Shown piece by piece: positions 22,071 to 29,375 of a DNA stretch of 64,000 nt; position 1 is the first letter of the stretch; the number at the start of each line of letters is the position of its first letter. The DNA is from Bifidobacterium pongonis (GTDB lineage Bacteria > Actinomycetota > Actinomycetes > Actinomycetales > Bifidobacteriaceae). The DNA lies in assembly GCF_019331805.1 (NCBI RefSeq), contig NZ_JAHBBE010000011.1, positions 1 through 64,000 on the forward strand. The letters run 5' to 3'. A program made the position numbers and the translations under genes. Under the pieces are notes generated by a model. It was not told where the DNA came from, did no database searches, and saw only the letters and a program-made list of their open reading frames with translations.

Positions 22071-23072
22071 ATGACGCAGCATGACACCCACGATATCGTC
22101 CGTACTTCCTGTATTGCGGCCACGGCGGCCACGCTCGCGGCGACGGGGCTGCTCGCCGCCACCGCGGACGGCATGTTCCGGTTCGCCATCGACACCCAGT
22201 CCAAGAACTCCATCTTCCATAGGAACCTCATCGCGCCCGACCGCAACGAGAAGATGAACATGGGTGAGGCCAAGGAGGCCGGCGAATGGTTCGACCAGGC
22301 CAAGCAGCCGGTGCGAATCGTCAGCTCCGACGGTCTTCGCATGCATGGTTGGCTGTTCGACCCGGATTGCGTCGCTCCCCTGCCCCACGCCTACGCGATC
22401 TGCGTGCACGGCTACACCGGCGCCCCGGCGGAGATGGCGAAGTGGGCGCATCGTTACGCCCGTCTCGGATTCACGGTGCTGACCCCGGCGCAGCGCGGCC
22501 ATGAGCTCAGCGAGGGGCGTTATGTGGGCATGGGCTGGCTGGAACGCAACGACCTGCTGGATTGGATCCGTCTCATCGTCGCCAGCGACCCCGATGCGCG
22601 GATCCTGCTGTACGGCGGTTCGATGGGTGCGAGCACGGTGATGAACACGGTGGGCGACCCGCGCCTGCCGCGCAATGTGGTCGCGGGCATCGCGGAAAGC
22701 GGGTATTCCTCCGCCCGCGACGAGTTCATCGACATGGCGCATTCCATGTTCCATCTGCCGCGCTTGGCGGCGGCGGCCTGCGTGGATGCGGCCGGCCTGA
22801 TCTGCCGGAAGCGCGCGGGCTACGATTTCACCGAGGCATCCTGCGTCAAGTCGTTGAGACATGCGGTCATTCCCATGCTGTTCATCCACGGCGGCGGCGA
22901 CCGGATGGTAAGCCCCCGCTTCCTCGCCATGAACTACGACGCCTGTTCCAGCATCGACCGTGAACGACTGCTCGTGCCCGGCGCCGACCATATGGAAAGT
23001 TCGGCCGTGGCACCGGACGTGTACTGGCATAAGGTGGAGGGTTTCATCAGGCGCACGTTCGACCTGCAGTAA
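22071..23072 (+). CDS. Alpha/beta hydrolase, membrane-anchored
   Basis: 333 residues. An N-terminal hydrophobic segment (about residues 15-35, rich in A/T/L) is followed by an alpha/beta hydrolase fold: oxyanion region VHGYTGAP, nucleophile elbow GGSMGAST, and C-terminal acid and histidine candidates in FIHGGGDRMVS and PGADHMES. Bifidobacterial relatives are annotated only as hydrolases; the substrate is unknown. ATG at 22071 has GAGG at 5 bases; ATG 22068 and GTG 22047 are in frame but poorly spaced. Confidence 0.85.
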   Translation: MTQHDTHDIVRTSCIAATAATLAATGLLAATADGMFRFAIDTQSKNSIFHRNLIAPDRNEKMNMGEAKEAGEWFDQAKQPVRIVSSDGLRMHGWLFDPDCVAPLPHAYAICVHGYTGAPAEMAKWAHRYARLGFTVLTPAQRGHELSEGRYVGMGWLERNDLLDWIRLIVASDPDARILLYGGSMGASTVMNTVGDPRLPRNVVAGIAESGYSSARDEFIDMAHSMFHLPRLAAAACVDAAGLICRKRAGYDFTEASCVKSLRHAVIPMLFIHGGGDRMVSPRFLAMNYDACSSIDRERLLVPGADHMESSAVAPDVYWHKVEGFIRRTFDLQ

Positions 23073-23084
23073 CGTTCGACCTGC
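23055..23084. repeat. Short direct repeat across a stop codon
   Basis: ACGTTCGACCTGC occurs twice, 17 bases apart, and covers the last codons and stop of the hydrolase gene. This looks like a small local duplication. Confidence 0.5.
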
Positions 23085-23135
23085 GGCAACGCGCGGCCCG
23101 CACACACGGCCCTGCACTACAGCCGGCATACACGG

Positions 23136-23795
23136 TCACTCTGCGTGCGGCAACGCCGTCCATACCGGCAGCTGGTGCAACGCTCGCACGATATTGCACT
23201 GGTCGAGCAGGCCGCCTTCCGCCGCGCACATGGTCGGGTACCACATGCGGCGCTTGAGCTTCGCGCCCTCGCCCGCGCCTTTGATGAGCTTCCCCTCGCT
23301 GGACGCGTACTGGAAATGCATGTGGCTGAGCAATCCGCCGTCGGCGAGCGCGGCGCGTTCCGGCATGGGGTCCATGGCGATGAGCACGTTGAATGGGTTG
23401 TGTGGTTGTTGTTGGGTGGCGTGGAATACGTAGCAGGGTTTGCCTTCGAGTCCGTGTTCGAGCATGTGGTCGAGTTGGTAGTCGAGTGTGCGTAGTGGTT
23501 CGCCGTGTTCGTCGAGCCAGGTCAGGCGGAGGCCGGGGGTTTCCGCTGGTGTTTGCTTGTTCGGGGTTTCGATGCGCCATCCGCCGATGCGTGTGGGGTT
23601 TTCCCTGCTGGTGGTGGTGCAGGCTTTGTTCCAGAAGCGTTGTGCGCCGCCGAGCATCATGAGGGCGAAGAGTGGTTTGCCGCGCATGGCTTGTGTGGCT
23701 TCGTGCCATGCTTGGGTGAGGTTGGGGTCGTTGCTTTCGATGATTTGTTCGAAGCTGATCCATTCCCCTTGCCAGTCGTTGGGCCGGAAGGTCAT
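23136..23795 (-). CDS. ZinT/AdcA-like (calycin) protein, last gene of ECF operon
   Basis: 219 residues without a signal peptide. The start NDWQGEWISFEQII resembles the DWxGxWQSxYP opening of ZinT, and the C-terminal SHMHFQYAS followed by MWYPT resembles its metal-binding SHFHIF and WPTYYP blocks. The assignment is from remembered motifs only. It lies 75 bases after the ECF ATPase gene on the same strand, with its own AAAGGAAC ribosome site. Codon use changes within the gene: the N-terminal two thirds prefers A/C-ending codons (CAA, ACA, CAC), unlike the C-terminal part. Confidence 0.6.
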   Translation of the reverse strand: MTFRPNDWQGEWISFEQIIESNDPNLTQAWHEATQAMRGKPLFALMMLGGAQRFWNKACTTTSRENPTRIGGWRIETPNKQTPAETPGLRLTWLDEHGEPLRTLDYQLDHMLEHGLEGKPCYVFHATQQQPHNPFNVLIAMDPMPERAALADGGLLSHMHFQYASSEGKLIKGAGEGAKLKRRMWYPTMCAAEGGLLDQCNIVRALHQLPVWTALPHAE

Positions 23796-23849
23796 GCGTG
23801 TTCCTTTCGTTCGTCCGTTTGCGTGGTTGCGTTTGTGTTGCCGGTTTGC

Positions 23850-23876
23850 GCGTGGTTCATGGTGCGTGGTTCATGG
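23850..23876. repeat. 14-bp tandem duplication at the ECF ATPase 3' end
   Basis: GCGTGGTTCATGG occurs twice with a 14-base period, covering the stop codon of the ECF ATPase gene. Confidence 0.5.
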
Positions 23877-25394
23877 GGTGAGGGTCATGATCTGATCGCA
23901 CCATCCTGCGGCAAGTTCGTTGTCGTGGGTGACTACGAGTACGGCTTTGTCGTGTTCCGCCAGGTTGCGTAGCAGTTCGCCGACTTGTTCCATGTGCAGC
24001 CGGTCGAGGCCGCTGGTCGGTTCGTCGAGCACGATGAGTCGTTTGTCGCTCATGAGGGCGCATGCTATGGCCAGTCGTTGTTTTTGGCCGCCCGATAGGC
24101 TCATGGGGTGTCGTTCGGCCATGTCGAGCAGGTCGAGGCTGGCGAGCACGTCGTCGCATCGGCGGCGTGTGCCGGTGTCCGTTTCGTCGCATCCCAGCAT
24201 TGTCTCTTCGCGTACGCTGTCGGAGAAGAGCTGGTAGTTGACGTCCTGCATGACGAGGAATCCGGCTTTGGTGAGTTGGGGGCGGTTGGCTGGCTTGCCG
24301 TCCAGCAGTATGGTGCCTTCCAGTGGTCGTTGCAGTCCGCATAGTGTGCGTACGAGTGTTGATTTGCCGGAACCGTTGAGTCCCATCAGTCCCATGATCC
24401 GTCCTGCGTGCAGGTCGAAGTCGTCGATGCGTTTGCCGAATGCGGTGGTTTTGCGGAGTCGTCCCTTGCGGTAGCCGACGTTGAGGCCGCGGGTGGCGAT
24501 CACCGGGGTTGTGGTTGGTTCGCCGGGGCCGGTGGCGTGGTTGGCCATCCGTTGCACGGCGTGTTCGTATGGTGTGGTGTCGAGTGCGCGCAATCCCAAT
24601 GCGGCGATGCGTTCCTGCGGCATGGCGCGCATGGTTGCCGCGGTGTATTCGCCGGTGATCCGCCCGTGGTTGAACAGGATGAACCGGTCGGCGATGTCGG
24701 CGCACCAGGCGAGTCTGTGTTCCGCGATGATGACGGTGCGCCCTTCGGCTTTCAGTTGCGCGACCATGTCGTGCAGTCTGCGGATGGCTCCCATGTCGAG
24801 GTTGCTGGTCGGTTCGTCCATGACGACCGTTTCGGGGTCGAGCATTACCGATACGCCTACCGCGAGCTGTTGTTTCTGCCCGCCGGACAGTGCCATGATG
24901 TTGCGGTCCAGCAGTTGTTCGATGTGCAGGCGGCTGGCGACCTCGTGGATTCTCGCGTTGATGGTTTGCGGTTCCATGCCGAGGTTTTCGAGCGGGAAGG
25001 CCATTTCGTCGGTGGAGTTCGCGTTGAAATACTGCGTTTTCGGATTCTGGAACACGCTGCCCACGTGCGGCACGTATTGTTCCATCGTCGATTCGCCCGC
25101 CATAAGCCCGCAGGTTTCGTGCGTTCCGCGCAGGATGCCGTTATGGAAGTTCGGGATGAGCCCGTTGATCAGGCGCGTGTATGTGGTTTTGCCGCAACCG
25201 CTCTGCCCGCACAGCACCACCACTTCGCCTTGCCTGATCGTGCATGTGATGGTTGCCAACGCGTTGATGTTCTCCGCATGATCTTCGCCGATGTTGTAGG
25301 AGAACGAGCAGTCCTCGGTGCGCACGATGGGCGTGCCATCCGCCATGCCGCCCGCCATGCCGGCGCCGCGCTGGTATGGTTCGTCGAGGCTCAT
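23871..25394 (-). CDS. ECF transporter energizing subunit, fused A-A' ATPase
   Basis: 507 residues with two complete ABC ATPase domains. Domain 1 has Walker A GQSGCGKTT (63-71), LSGGQKQQL and VVMDEPTSNLD. Domain 2 has Walker A GLNGSGKST (338-346), LSGGQKQRL and IVLDEPTSGLD. Both keep H-loop histidines. Fusion of the two ATPases is common in group II ECF systems of actinobacteria. ATG at 25394 follows GGAGGA and overlaps the T-component stop by 4 bases. The 3' half shares the odd composition of the next gene. Confidence 0.92.
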   Translation of the reverse strand: MSLDEPYQRGAGMAGGMADGTPIVRTEDCSFSYNIGEDHAENINALATITCTIRQGEVVVLCGQSGCGKTTYTRLINGLIPNFHNGILRGTHETCGLMAGESTMEQYVPHVGSVFQNPKTQYFNANSTDEMAFPLENLGMEPQTINARIHEVASRLHIEQLLDRNIMALSGGQKQQLAVGVSVMLDPETVVMDEPTSNLDMGAIRRLHDMVAQLKAEGRTVIIAEHRLAWCADIADRFILFNHGRITGEYTAATMRAMPQERIAALGLRALDTTPYEHAVQRMANHATGPGEPTTTPVIATRGLNVGYRKGRLRKTTAFGKRIDDFDLHAGRIMGLMGLNGSGKSTLVRTLCGLQRPLEGTILLDGKPANRPQLTKAGFLVMQDVNYQLFSDSVREETMLGCDETDTGTRRRCDDVLASLDLLDMAERHPMSLSGGQKQRLAIACALMSDKRLIVLDEPTSGLDRLHMEQVGELLRNLAEHDKAVLVVTHDNELAAGWCDQIMTLTP

Positions 25395-26077
25395 AGCAGT
25401 CCTCCCATGTTCAACGCCAACGGCAGGGTGCATGCGAGCATCCACGCCCAGTCGAACCAGCGCATACGGATCAGCACGCGACTGGTATGCTCGCCCGGCA
25501 TGCCCAATCCCTTGGTCAATGCCGCAACCGAAAGATCCTGCGCCACGTTGGCCGCGTTCATCAGCAGCGGCATCAGAACGTATTCCAACGATTGCGCCGG
25601 GTGGCGCAGCAGCGCGGCCCGCCCTTGCGCGATGCCGCGCAACGCCATGGCGTTCCTGATCTGCCGGTAGTCGCTGTGGATGGTGGGGAAGAAACGGATG
25701 CACACCACGCAGGGAATCACCACCGATTCCGGAACGTGCATGCGGCGCATCGCGCAGACGAATTCGCTGGACGACGTGGTGGTGAACGCGTACGCGCCCG
25801 CGACCAGGCAGGGCATCATCATGCGGATGCCGACGCACAGCAGACCCAACGCGTGCAGCCAGACATTGCCGTCATCCCACGTGGACACCCATGTTCCGGC
25901 AAGCAGCAGCGCGTAGACTGCGCCGAGCCGGACGCATGACGCGTATTTGCGCGCGGCGAGCAGCAACATGAGCAGCATCGCCACCAGCAGTACCTCCGCC
26001 GTGACCGAAGCGTGGAAGAACAGCAGCAGATTGGCGAGCAGCAGCAGATACAGTTTGGCGCGCGGGTCAAGCACCAT
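25391..26077 (-). CDS. ECF transporter T component
   Basis: 228 residues with about five hydrophobic segments. It starts MVLDPRAKLYLLL and contains RIRFFPTIHSDYRQIRNAMALRG-like coupling-helix sequence (the A-R-G motif near NAMALRGIAQG), which docks on the ATPases. The start at 26077 shares one base with the S-component stop (TGATG). An in-frame upstream region lies inside the S gene and is not used. Confidence 0.88.
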   Translation of the reverse strand: MVLDPRAKLYLLLLANLLLFFHASVTAEVLLVAMLLMLLLAARKYASCVRLGAVYALLLAGTWVSTWDDGNVWLHALGLLCVGIRMMMPCLVAGAYAFTTTSSSEFVCAMRRMHVPESVVIPCVVCIRFFPTIHSDYRQIRNAMALRGIAQGRAALLRHPAQSLEYVLMPLLMNAANVAQDLSVAALTKGLGMPGEHTSRVLIRMRWFDWAWMLACTLPLALNMGGLL

Positions 26078-26703
26078 CAGGCGATGCCGGCCTTGACGAA
26101 ATGCTTCCTCATCATGCGCTGGCCGAACCAGCCGCCCGCGAGCGCGCACACCAGAATCGCGATCATGGACAGTGCGAAGGTGCCCATGTTGATGTTCGCG
26201 AACACGCCGTCGATGTATGCGGTGTCCTTGCCGCGGGCTTCGAGGCTGGCCACGTACGCGTCCTTCATGAACCACAGGGGCAGGATCGGGCCGGTCAGCC
26301 CGTATGAGAACACCACGTAGCTGGCGAGGATGCCGGCCTTGCTTTTGTATCCGCCGGCGCGGGCGACCAGATCGGCGGCCACGGGGAACACCACGCTGGC
26401 CGCGAAGGAGAGGATGAAATGCCCGGAGATGAACAGGAACAGGCCCACCACGATGCCCATTATGGAAATGCCGCCGAATTTGCCTACGCGGGCGACCAGC
26501 AGCATGTACACGCAGCCGCTGATCAGGGCGGAGACGGCGGGCAGCAGGATCATGCCGAAGCCTGCGAGCGCCACCGAGCTGAACAGTGTGGCCACGGCCA
26601 CGAGCACGAAGTACAATGCGGTGAACACGCCGATGGTGATGAGGTCGGGGATGGTCAGGCGTGTGGATGGGGTGGCGTTGTTCCGTTCGATGCGTTCGGG
26701 CAT
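26077..26703 (-). CDS. ECF transporter S component, MptD/Trep_Strep family
   Basis: 208 residues, about six hydrophobic helices, starting MPERIERNNATPSTRLTIPD. The block IPDLITIGVFTALYFVLVAV and a following GxxxLLPAVSALISG resemble the Trep_Strep (MptD) substrate-binding family, whose ligand is not settled. ATG at 26703 follows GAAAGG. It is the first gene of the S-T-AA'-ZinT-like operon; four 10-bp repeats lie about 80 bases upstream. Confidence 0.82.
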   Translation of the reverse strand: MPERIERNNATPSTRLTIPDLITIGVFTALYFVLVAVATLFSSVALAGFGMILLPAVSALISGCVYMLLVARVGKFGGISIMGIVVGLFLFISGHFILSFAASVVFPVAADLVARAGGYKSKAGILASYVVFSYGLTGPILPLWFMKDAYVASLEARGKDTAYIDGVFANINMGTFALSMIAILVCALAGGWFGQRMMRKHFVKAGIA

Positions 26704-26780
26704 GTCGTGGCCTTTCGGGAGTTGTTTTCGGACCAACGCACCAATGTATCGGCGTGTGGGTGAAAAGGCAATACCCAATT

Positions 26781-26820
26781 TTTCCGAATATTTCCGAATG
26801 TTTCCGAGTGTTTCGTAAGG
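26781..26820. repeat. Four 10-bp repeats upstream of the ECF operon
   Basis: TTTCCGAATA, TTTCCGAATG, TTTCCGAGTG and TTTCGTAAGG follow each other with an exact 10-base period between the GNAT stop and the S-component start. The helical spacing puts each unit on the same DNA face. This could be a regulator-binding array or a curved element. Confidence 0.6.
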
Positions 26821-26854
26821 CTGCGGGGGCGTTCGCGCCTATGGGACCGTTGGC

Positions 26855-27268
26855 TTAGCGGCGCTCCCCCGGATTGCAGATCTGCATGGCGACGCCGTCC
26901 TCCATGATTGTGAAGCCGTGCTTCTGGTAGAACGTGGCGTTCTTGCTTTCCTCGGGCATGACCTCGATGTAGAGGTAGTCGCGGTATTTCTCCTTGACCA
27001 TGCCGACGAGATGGCCTGCGATGCCGTGCCCCTGGTATTCGGGGTCGACGAGCACGTAATGCATGTACGCCACCATTTCGGTGTCGTCCAAGACGCGCAC
27101 CAGTCCGGCCAAGCGGTCGCCGTCCCATGCGGTGAACACGGTCGACGATCCCATGAGCGCCTTGTGCAGGCGTTCGGGGTATTCCCCCGACACCCATCCC
27201 ACGGATCGGAACAGCTTCTGCGTCTGCTCTTTGGTGAATCGCTTCTCGTCGGTGTACGTGATGGTCAT
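26855..27268 (-). CDS. GNAT-family N-acetyltransferase
   Basis: 137 residues. The acetyl-CoA pyrophosphate loop is at PEYQGHGIAGHLV (motif A) and the fold ends with ATFYQKHGF (motif B), both typical. The acceptor substrate cannot be inferred. The ATG follows GGGAAAGG. It is a single gene upstream of the ECF operon on the same strand. Confidence 0.88.
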   Translation of the reverse strand: MTITYTDEKRFTKEQTQKLFRSVGWVSGEYPERLHKALMGSSTVFTAWDGDRLAGLVRVLDDTEMVAYMHYVLVDPEYQGHGIAGHLVGMVKEKYRDYLYIEVMPEESKNATFYQKHGFTIMEDGVAMQICNPGERR

Positions 27269-27335
27269 GGTTTTGCGCCTTTCCCGCTGGGTCCGTTGTG
27301 TTGGTCAGTCGCGATGATAGCCGCGCGCATATGGG

Positions 27336-27392
27336 GCAAGGCCGTTCCCTTTCGATGGGTGGAAGGTTCCCATCGAAAGGAAACGGCCTTGC
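27336..27392 (-). terminator. 24-bp-stem hairpin between bsh and GNAT genes
   Basis: GCAAGGCCGTTCCCTTTCGA extended to 27359 pairs with 27369-27392 over 24 bp, with one G-T wobble and a 9-base loop. It follows the bsh stop by about 34 bases and has no T run on the bsh strand. Confidence 0.6.
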
Positions 27393-27425
27393 CGTGATGT
27401 GTGCAGGTGTTTTGCGGTGCGCCGG

Positions 27426-28373
27426 TCAGGCCCTGATGAGCTCCGTGGAGTCGAGGTCGTAGTCGGCGAGCGGGTATGTGCGGATGGCGGGATCCTCGTA
27501 GGTGTTCATGTAGTAGGCGTTCGTCTTCGCGTAGTAGCCGCTGGTGAACAGGGTCCTCTCGTACTTGCCGTCGGCCATCCGGGCCATGCCTTCGACCATC
27601 TGCACGGAGCCGAGTGTGTGGAACAGCCGGGCGATGTTCGCGGTTTCGCCGCTCTGCACGGGGTAATGGGTGTTGGTGTACGCCACGCGCACGAAACGCG
27701 ACGGCGAGCTCACATCGCCGGGGATGCCGTGCATGCTCACGCCGGCACCCCACGCGGTGAGCCGCTGTTCGCCCCACGTGACGGGTTCGGCCATGTCGCT
27801 GCCGACGTTCATGTAGTTGCGCAGGTTCTCCATATGCCAGTCGAAGGTCGGCTGGTTGGTGAGCACGTCCACGTTGTCGTGGTGGATGTGCATACCGTCG
27901 GCCATCTGTTCGACGACGATGCTGCGGGTGGCGTCGCCGATGAACCAGTGCAGGAACGACTTGGGGCGCTTGGGATCGTCTGGGGCGACGAGGGTGACGC
28001 CGGCCAGCGCCTTCTCGACCTCGTCGACGGTGTCGAAGTTGCGGGCGACCCACAGCGGGAATTCACCGGTGAGGATGTTGGTGCGGCCGCTCTCCGGTTC
28101 GGAGGCGAACGAGGCGTAGCCGGGGAAGTTCAGTCCGGCGATGGCCAGCCCGGATTCGTTCGCGCAGTCGAAGTACATGGGCATGCCGCCCATCTCCACA
28201 CCGACGCCGATCACCGCACGGCCGCGCTCGCCGTCGATGTCGCCGTACGCGTAGTCGCCGGAGAAGCCGCGGGGCGTGACCAGGATGGTTTCGCCGTACG
28301 AGAAGCTCCAGTCAAGGTTGCGTCCGAAGACCATGTTGCCTTCGTCGTCGGTGAAGCGAATACCAGTGCACAT
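27426..28373 (-). CDS. bsh: Bile salt hydrolase (conjugated bile acid hydrolase)
   Basis: 315 residues, Ntn-hydrolase fold. After removal of Met1 the catalytic nucleophile is Cys2 (MCTGIRFT). R18 and D21 lie in GRNLDWS, and the asparagine/arginine active-site positions further on appear conserved (TNQPTFDWH, NTHYP). Length matches the 314-316 residues of known bifidobacterial enzymes. It removes glycine or taurine from bile acids in the cytoplasm, which is a gut-adaptation trait. ATG follows GAAGGAG. It has its own terminator. Confidence 0.95.
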   Translation of the reverse strand: MCTGIRFTDDEGNMVFGRNLDWSFSYGETILVTPRGFSGDYAYGDIDGERGRAVIGVGVEMGGMPMYFDCANESGLAIAGLNFPGYASFASEPESGRTNILTGEFPLWVARNFDTVDEVEKALAGVTLVAPDDPKRPKSFLHWFIGDATRSIVVEQMADGMHIHHDNVDVLTNQPTFDWHMENLRNYMNVGSDMAEPVTWGEQRLTAWGAGVSMHGIPGDVSSPSRFVRVAYTNTHYPVQSGETANIARLFHTLGSVQMVEGMARMADGKYERTLFTSGYYAKTNAYYMNTYEDPAIRTYPLADYDLDSTELIRA

Positions 28374-28515
28374 ATGAAAACTCCTTCATCGGTTGGTCGG
28401 CCGGTCCGATGCCTGCCGACGAAAGCCATTCTACGCCCGCACCTCGTTGCGCAAACCGTGTTTCGCCAGCGGAATAGCGGCGACAGGTCGGGCACCCGGG
28501 GCACGCACACGCCTG

Positions 28516-29190
28516 TCAGGCGTTCGGCTGCGAGACCACGCCCTTCCTTGCCATCAGATGGTCGATCAGCATGTACACGTACCCGAGCACCACGAAACCG
28601 ACGATCAGCAGCAGGATGGTGAGCGTCACGGCGGGCACGCCGTTATGGTCGAAGTCGAGGAAATCGTACGGCCAACGACTGTGCTGGGCCGGGCGCACGT
28701 TCAGCCCGAAGCACCAGACGCCCACCATGATGCAGACGAGGTAGCACAGCGGGAACACCGTCCAGAACGGCGGTTCGACGGCGCGCATCGTGCCCTTGCG
28801 GTCGAACAGCAGCCAGTCCAGGATCATGCCGATGGGCACGATGTAATGCAGTACGAGGGATGTCCAGTGGAAGGTGCCGCCTGCGAACACGCCGCCATGG
28901 TCGAGCAGAAAATGCGCGACCAGCCAAGTGACGGTGATGGCGAGCATGAGGGCGTGCTTGAGCTTCGGCCTCCACGGTTCGGGCCAAAGCCCGCCGCGGC
29001 GCAGCATGGCCACGGCGGCGGCGCACAGGTAGGCGACGACGGCGATATTGCTCAGGTTCGTGAAATAGCAGAAGAACGAACTGTTGAGATGCCCGTCGCA
29101 CAGGCCCGCGGAATACAGCAGGGCCGCGATGCCGACGAAGGCCACGATGAATTTGTAGGCGATGGACGCCGTTCTTGAATGGATGTACAT
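28516..29190 (-). CDS. Pr6Pr-family membrane protein
   Basis: 224 residues with about six hydrophobic helices. The SSFFCYFTNLSNIAVV motif near residue 37 and the later FLDFDHNGV region match the Pr6Pr (six-TM) family, which has no known function. I chose ATG at 29190. A GTG at 29220 is in frame, with the GGAAAGGAAA ribosome-like sequence falling between the two, which favours 29190. Confidence 0.8.
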   Translation of the reverse strand: MYIHSRTASIAYKFIVAFVGIAALLYSAGLCDGHLNSSFFCYFTNLSNIAVVAYLCAAAVAMLRRGGLWPEPWRPKLKHALMLAITVTWLVAHFLLDHGGVFAGGTFHWTSLVLHYIVPIGMILDWLLFDRKGTMRAVEPPFWTVFPLCYLVCIMVGVWCFGLNVRPAQHSRWPYDFLDFDHNGVPAVTLTILLLIVGFVVLGYVYMLIDHLMARKGVVSQPNA

Positions 29191-29310
29191 GTGTGGGGAT
29201 TTCCTTTCCGAAAACTCCACACAGCATAGCGACGGGCGCCCGCAAATCGGCGCGACGTCTCATATCAGGCTCCGTGACGCGAATCGAACCGCTGGTCTGC
29301 GGGGACAACG

Positions 29311-29352
29311 CCGGGCGGGCCGTTCACGATGGATCGTGGACGGCCCGCCCGG
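29311..29352 (-). terminator. Hairpin after treC
   Basis: CCGGGCGGGCCGTTCACGAT pairs with 29333-29352 over 20 bp with mismatches, with a 2-base loop. Confidence 0.65.
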
Positions 29353-29375
29353 CGACGGTTCTCGGCGGCACCGGC

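Noticed and set aside
29265-29305. A tRNA-like fragment (GGTTCGATTC-like T-loop on the minus strand) near the treC terminator
   Set aside because: No matching acceptor or anticodon arms could be folded around it; probably chance.
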